61,401 nucleotides of DNA from DATJSN01 sp035504095 (lineage in GTDB: Bacteria; Planctomycetota; Phycisphaerae; WQYP01): contig DATJSN010000006.1 of NCBI GenBank assembly GCA_035504095.1, positions 1 to 61,401 of the forward strand, written 5' to 3'. The notes under the pieces were generated by a model, which searched no databases, was not told where the DNA came from, and worked only from the letters and a program-made list of their open reading frames with translations. The position numbers and the translations under genes were made by a program. This document shows positions 57,748 to 61,401 of the stretch, piece after piece. How positions within the stretch are numbered: the stretch's first letter is position 1; each line of letters begins with the position of its first letter.

Positions 57748-59418
57748 GTGCCTCAGTCAGGTCGCTATAGTCAGCAGGAAATGCAGCAATCAGCCGGTCA
57801 ATCAGTTGTTCCTGTAATAGCCCCCGATCCGGGTTGCATTCGCGTGCCGCGCCGCCATGGCGAAATACTTATTGAACCGACTGTGGGTGAACAAGAAAAG
57901 TATTTATTATCCATCAAACCAGGTTCCGTTTTTGATACTTTGCCTGAACCATGGAAAACGCTTTCCAGATTAGCACGAAAAGAATTTCTCGAATCAGCCC
58001 GCGCATTCGCACGCGCAACGGGGTTTTCCGCCCCGGATGAATCGCAACTTGCAAAACGATGGATCGTCACCGGTCACCAGGTTGAGTTTTATCACGCCGG
58101 CGTGTGGGCCAAGGTGTTGTTCGCCGCTCATTTAGCCCGACGAACCAATTCGGCGGCGTTCGATTTGCTGGTGGACCATGATGTAGTGGAAACAATGGGT
58201 TTTGGAGTTCCGTGCCGTGCGGGTGGGCGCTGGTTGCGGGAAACCATCGCCTGGTCTGACGCCGGAATCCTGCCCGCTGAATTTCTCCAGGCGCCGGGAC
58301 ATGAAATCAGAAAAGCTTGGATGGGAAAAATCCGCAAGCGATCGGCTGTTTTCAGTGATGCTTTGGGTTTCACACTACATCAACTCGATGCCAGCGAATT
58401 AACAGGTTATACGCCCTGGATGAGCCAGGCGCGCCGGCGGCTGGAACTTAAGATGGACGTTCATGTTCCACACGTCAGGTGCAGTGACCTTTGTTCGGGA
58501 ACGGCGTGGGCGGGTTTTGTACTCTCCTGGATTCGCCATGCAGACGCCTGGACAACGGCATATAACTCAGCTCTGAATGACTATCGCCGGATTAAAAATA
58601 TAAAAAATTCGGGCCAGCCCATGCCCAATCTGGAGACCAATGAGCGATATCTGGAATTGCCGTTCTGGATTTACTCACAGAATTCCGCGCGCCAGAGGCT
58701 TTTGTTTGATCAAGCAGGCGGCAAGTTGATTGGTTCCGGATCTGGAACAGAAACGTTCGAATTGACTGCTTTGATGCAAGGGGACCTGATTGGGGCGACA
58801 CAACAATTTGCTCAAAAGCTAATTAGGGCAGGTCTATTGATTCGGCCGCGGGCGCTCACGCTCACGCTGTTTATTCGTCTGCTCGTTAGTGATTTATTTA
58901 TTCATGGCATTGGCGGGGCGATATATGATCAGATTACAGATGAATTTATGAAACAGACCTTTGGCGTCCTGAAAGCTTATTCGTGTGTATCTGCTGGATG
59001 GTTGTTGGAACTTTCGAATGGGGCGCAAGCGGGCGATGTGGGGTTCTTACGCGGTCAAAAACATCATTTGTTACATAATCCGCAATTGATTCAGACACAT
59101 ACGCGAGAAGACAATGTCGAACTGATCAAACAGCGGTCGGAATTGATAACGGAAATTGAAACGCTGTTACAAGCCGATCGAGAAAAAACCGGTCATTCAC
59201 ACGGGCCAAATCGAAAAGATCGTGCCGATAAATTTCAGGGTTTGCATCGGGTCAATGGAAAATTGATTGAACTACGACAAGCGGAGATTGCCCGACTGGA
59301 CCAGCAGATTGCCGCCGCTCAGGCGGCTTCCAGGGATTACGCGGTGACGCACTGGCGGGAATATTATTTTGCGATGCATTCGTTCGAGTCGCTGGAAAAA
59401 TTGAAGAAGGCGTTATAA
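57748..59418 (+). CDS. BshC-like protein (putative)
   Basis: A 556-residue protein that resembles BshC, the putative cysteine-adding enzyme of bacillithiol synthesis. KRWIVTGHQVEFYHAGVWAK then VLFAAHLARRTN, and LLVDHDVVETMGF, follow the BshC pattern VTGQQ..l..Gp...K..tai.lA and .EDHD..E. The C-terminus has a long coiled coil (ELIKQRSELITEIETLLQAD and KLIELRQAEIARLDQQIAAA), as in BshC. The length is close to the usual 540. The match is partial and the family has no proven activity in vitro. bshA and bshB are not in the window. The start is GTG at 57748 or the ATG at 57781, where AGGA lies very close; neither is convincing. It is preceded by the glycosyltransferase with a 10-bp gap. Confidence 0.5.
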   Translation: MPQSGRYSQQEMQQSAGQSVVPVIAPDPGCIRVPRRHGEILIEPTVGEQEKYLLSIKPGSVFDTLPEPWKTLSRLARKEFLESARAFARATGFSAPDESQLAKRWIVTGHQVEFYHAGVWAKVLFAAHLARRTNSAAFDLLVDHDVVETMGFGVPCRAGGRWLRETIAWSDAGILPAEFLQAPGHEIRKAWMGKIRKRSAVFSDALGFTLHQLDASELTGYTPWMSQARRRLELKMDVHVPHVRCSDLCSGTAWAGFVLSWIRHADAWTTAYNSALNDYRRIKNIKNSGQPMPNLETNERYLELPFWIYSQNSARQRLLFDQAGGKLIGSGSGTETFELTALMQGDLIGATQQFAQKLIRAGLLIRPRALTLTLFIRLLVSDLFIHGIGGAIYDQITDEFMKQTFGVLKAYSCVSAGWLLELSNGAQAGDVGFLRGQKHHLLHNPQLIQTHTREDNVELIKQRSELITEIETLLQADREKTGHSHGPNRKDRADKFQGLHRVNGKLIELRQAEIARLDQQIAAAQAASRDYAVTHWREYYFAMHSFESLEKLKKAL

Positions 59419-59514
59419 ACCACGAAGGCCACGAAAAGCACGAAAATCTGGGGGGACGCAATAAGTTTTTTTCTCAGGCGTTGTATTTTGACAACTTCTA
59501 TTGCGGAGAAAAAG

Positions 59515-60264
59515 ATGCAAAAGAGAATTGATTGGATGCGATTACCCGTTCTATTTTTGGCCAGTATTGTCCTTGTTCTCCTTGGCGGATGTAATAGCCA
59601 GAGCACAAGTTCCGGAGCTTCCGCCACCAATGCTCCCGTCGAAGCTCAGATGCAAGTGCAGCCGGAGTTCGTATCGCTATTTGACGGTAAAACGCTCAAC
59701 GGCTGGATACAGATTCCGGAGAATTCATGGACGGTTAAAGACGGGGCCATCGCCAGCCTCGGCGTCGGACGAGGCATGATTTATACCACCGACGATTACA
59801 GCTTTTATCGGCTCATTTTTACCGCGCGGCATATTACGGTGCCCAAACACGATCACCAGGAATGTTTTCTTATTTTCTGCACCCGGCCTACTCCCGGTCA
59901 GAAACCCTTAGATGCCCTTGGCGGCGTTCAGTTCCAGATTCCCAACGGCGGCCACTGGGACTATCGCAAAGGGCACAACAATGGCGGCAAGGGTGAGTTT
60001 ACAACTCTACCGCATCCGAAATTCGATCCGACTAAATGGTTCCAGGTTGAAATACTTGTCAATGCCGCCACGGGCAAGGCCCGCATGGCGGTTGCGCAGC
60101 CAGTAGGCTCCAAAGCAGTGGAGGTTCTGGACTTTGACGTGCCCGCCGCCGGCAAAACGGGGCCGTTCGCCTTTCAGATGCACAACAAGGGATTATTTGA
60201 CGAATACAAAGATGTGATGATTGAAGTGAACCCGACATATGACGGTTTGATCACAACGAAATAA
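59515..60264 (+). CDS. DUF1080 (3-keto-disaccharide hydrolase family) lipoprotein
   Basis: About 249 residues from ATG 59515 (GCGGAGA 7 bp upstream; the frame also extends 9 codons earlier). Lipobox IVLVLLGGCNS. The DUF1080 domain has FVSLFDGKTLNGWIQIPENS and WTVKDGAIASLG at its start, a central GGVQFQIPNGGHWDYRKGHN, and GPFAFQMHNKGLFDEYKDVM at its end. The LFDGKTLxGW entry and the QxHxxGxxxxYKDV/FRN exit are diagnostic. Members are abundant in planctomycetes and Bacteroidetes, and some hydrolyse 3-keto-glycosides. The concanavalin-like fold may also simply bind carbohydrate. It appears to be monocistronic. Confidence 0.9.
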   Translation: MQKRIDWMRLPVLFLASIVLVLLGGCNSQSTSSGASATNAPVEAQMQVQPEFVSLFDGKTLNGWIQIPENSWTVKDGAIASLGVGRGMIYTTDDYSFYRLIFTARHITVPKHDHQECFLIFCTRPTPGQKPLDALGGVQFQIPNGGHWDYRKGHNNGGKGEFTTLPHPKFDPTKWFQVEILVNAATGKARMAVAQPVGSKAVEVLDFDVPAAGKTGPFAFQMHNKGLFDEYKDVMIEVNPTYDGLITTK

Positions 60265-61093
60265 GCGGCGCGGTTTTTAGCCACAGAGGGCACAGAGGCC
60301 TCAGAGAATTATTTTTACCACGACGACACGACGATTTTAATCACCCTTCGACGCAGCTCAGGGCAGACGAAAAACGATCCGCAGATGACGCCGATTAATA
60401 CAGATTTTTCACCACAACGTCGGCTGCATTTTGTTCCTCGATGTCCTGAGCGCTTCTAATTACGTAGTCGGGTTTATTGCTCCTATTTTTGGGCCTTCTA
60501 AGCGCTACAACGTTACAAAGGCTTATTTTATAGAGTATTTTGCACTTTTTGATCCGTAACATGATTAGTGCTTGTTGCGCCTTTAAGAGTGGAAGAAACA
60601 CAACGGAGGGGATAGGGAATAGGTGACAGGGGACAGTGAATGATCCGCAGATTACAACGTAGGGGATAGGGAACAGGCCACAGGCCATAGTTTTTAACCA
60701 CAACGACACCACGACACAGCGGAGGGGATAGGGATATAGTTCCGCGAGGCCACCGCTTGATATTTACTTGTCAAAGAACCGGCTTTAAGAGCCTTTATAC
60801 TGAATAGGCAAACCATTTGCATAAAGTGGATAGGGGATAGAGACGAGTCGGGAGACGGGAGTTTTGAGTCGGGAGTGAGAAAAACGTTTTAACGCAGAGG
60901 CCGCAGAGGTTGCGCGGAGTCCGCAGAGGACGGCTACGCCGAGTTTTGAGTCAGGAGACGGGAGACGGGAGACGGGAGCGACGGCGCGGCGAAGCCACGC
61001 CGTAGTGAGTAGAACAGTGGATCAGGCAAACAGTGGAGCAAGTATGGATGTCAGATTCTTATGGTTCAAAATCAATGATCCCAGGCTACTGCA
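60265..61093. repeat. Third repeat-filled block, before the VapBC module
   Basis: About 830 bp without a supported gene. It contains tracts of the types ccacagagggcacagagg, accacgacgacacgacga, aaccacaacgacaccacgac and aacgcagaggccgcagagg, gacaggggacag stretches, a relative of the 152-bp repeat interior near 60310-60415, and one full GC-hairpin unit at 60982-61049 (cggcgcggcgaagccacgcc, then gtagaacagtggatcaggca). An open frame on the minus strand (60395-60712) runs through these repeats and is not credited. Confidence 0.75.
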
Positions 61094-61138
61094 TTGACCG
61101 TAGTTGACATAGTAAGTAGGAATTCATACACTATTGGT

Positions 61139-61369
61139 ATGAAAACGATTGTATCCCGAAAAGGGCAGATTACCATTCCACAGCCGCTTCGCCGACGCCT
61201 GGGTATTCGTGCGGGCCAGGCCCTGGAGGTTCGTGAAGAAGCAGGGCGTCTGACTCTTGCCAAATCCGACACACGAGACCCGCTTGAAGCGGTTTATGGA
61301 ATATTGAAATTGCACAAGCCTACGGATCGGGTTATGGCGGAGCTGCGCGGCAAGGCGTTGCGTCGGTGA
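61139..61369 (+). CDS. AbrB/SpoVT-type antitoxin (VapB-like)
   Basis: A 76-residue protein from ATG 61139. MKTIVSRKGQITIPQPLRRR then LGIRAGQALEV is the swapped-hairpin AbrB DNA-binding domain. The tail (YGILKLHKPTDRVMAELRGK) would bind the toxin. The stop codon overlaps the GTG start of a PIN-domain gene, the standard layout of VapBC. Antitoxins of this type repress their own operon and block the ribonuclease toxin. An earlier in-frame start at 61094 adds 15 residues of no AbrB character and is not preferred. It lies directly after the third repeat block. Confidence 0.88.
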   Translation: MKTIVSRKGQITIPQPLRRRLGIRAGQALEVREEAGRLTLAKSDTRDPLEAVYGILKLHKPTDRVMAELRGKALRR

Positions 61370-61401
61370 TTACCGCCGTTGATACCAACATTCTTCTGGA
61401 C
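61366..61401 (+). CDS. PIN-domain toxin (VapC-like), first 12 codons
   Basis: A GTG at 61366-61368 overlaps the antitoxin stop (GTGA). The visible residues read (M)ITAVDTNILLD, the canonical first strand of PIN-domain ribonucleases, whose Asp in VDTN is the first metal ligand. The rest lies beyond the window. VapC toxins cut tRNA or rRNA; the target cannot be known from this fragment. Confidence 0.85.
   Translation, partial: MITAVDTNILLD

Noticed and set aside
60395..60712. 105-codon minus-strand frame
   Set aside because: It crosses the low-complexity intergenic repeats, lacks a ribosome site, and no domain is recognisable.

Overview
The window looks like the chromosome of a planctomycete of the class Phycisphaerae or a close relative. 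I infer this from gene content, since no rRNA is present. Two tandem type IV-pilin-like proteins carry the FTLIELLVVISIIALLIAIL leader followed by the KAKELANR/CSANIRSI stretch usual in that group. There is also a TPR protein with two RNA polymerase alpha-CTD-like domains, an HTH-plus-membrane protein with an ESDNTSLG segment, a DUF1080 lipoprotein, very large TPR proteins, and lpxA, which implies lipid A. Base composition is near 50 % G+C, except for distinctly AT-rich genes between about 3.4 and 5.3 kb.

Left part (1-16.96 kb): accessory DNA and defence island. It opens with the N-terminus of a DUF3631-type helicase/primase-like protein cut by the window edge, then a Y-family polymerase and a SRAP (YedK/HMCES-type) DNA-crosslink protein. 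The gaps between them hold nine copies of an 18-bp palindrome and repeated GC-hairpin units. Next come an AT-rich pair (an inositol-monophosphatase-fold protein with a winged-helix tail and altered metal ligands, then a one-TM protein) and a type I restriction operon, hsdR-hsdS-ATPase-hsdM. The inserted ATPase carries a PrrC-like R-x3-E...H triad. Two small unknown genes and a divergent OLD-type ATPase-TOPRIM nuclease close the island. A second block of the same repeats (16.2-16.95 kb) separates it from the core genome.

Middle part (16.96-40.7 kb): housekeeping genes. These cover envelope functions (murJ, lpxA, a GT2 glycosyltransferase, cls, pgsA, pgpA, two LpoB-like lipoproteins with a TPR lipoprotein partner, and an OmpA-like lipoprotein), thiamine synthesis (a ThiD2-ThiE fusion), translation (prfB with its programmed +1 frameshift; rimO), pyrimidine/arginine synthesis (carB, argC) and a CbiX-like chelatase. 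Two loci, just upstream of thiE and at the prfB stop codon, carry members of an unusual palindromic element. The outer and internal stems of the copies differ in sequence but keep their pairing, and one copy is nested inside another.

Right part (40.7-61.4 kb): two large TPR proteins (1667 and 977 aa) flank the tandem pilin-like pair, each pilin gene ending in a strong terminator, and uppP. After these come yebC, a SpoIID-like protein, the TPR/alpha-CTD protein, two tandem Ysc84-type lipoproteins, a GT2 glycosyltransferase, a BshC-like protein and a DUF1080 lipoprotein. A third block of the same intergenic repeats precedes a VapBC module, whose toxin gene is cut by the right edge. The hairpin repeat unit therefore occurs next to each of the three accessory-type segments. 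No rRNA, tRNA, CRISPR array or complete insertion sequence was recognised.
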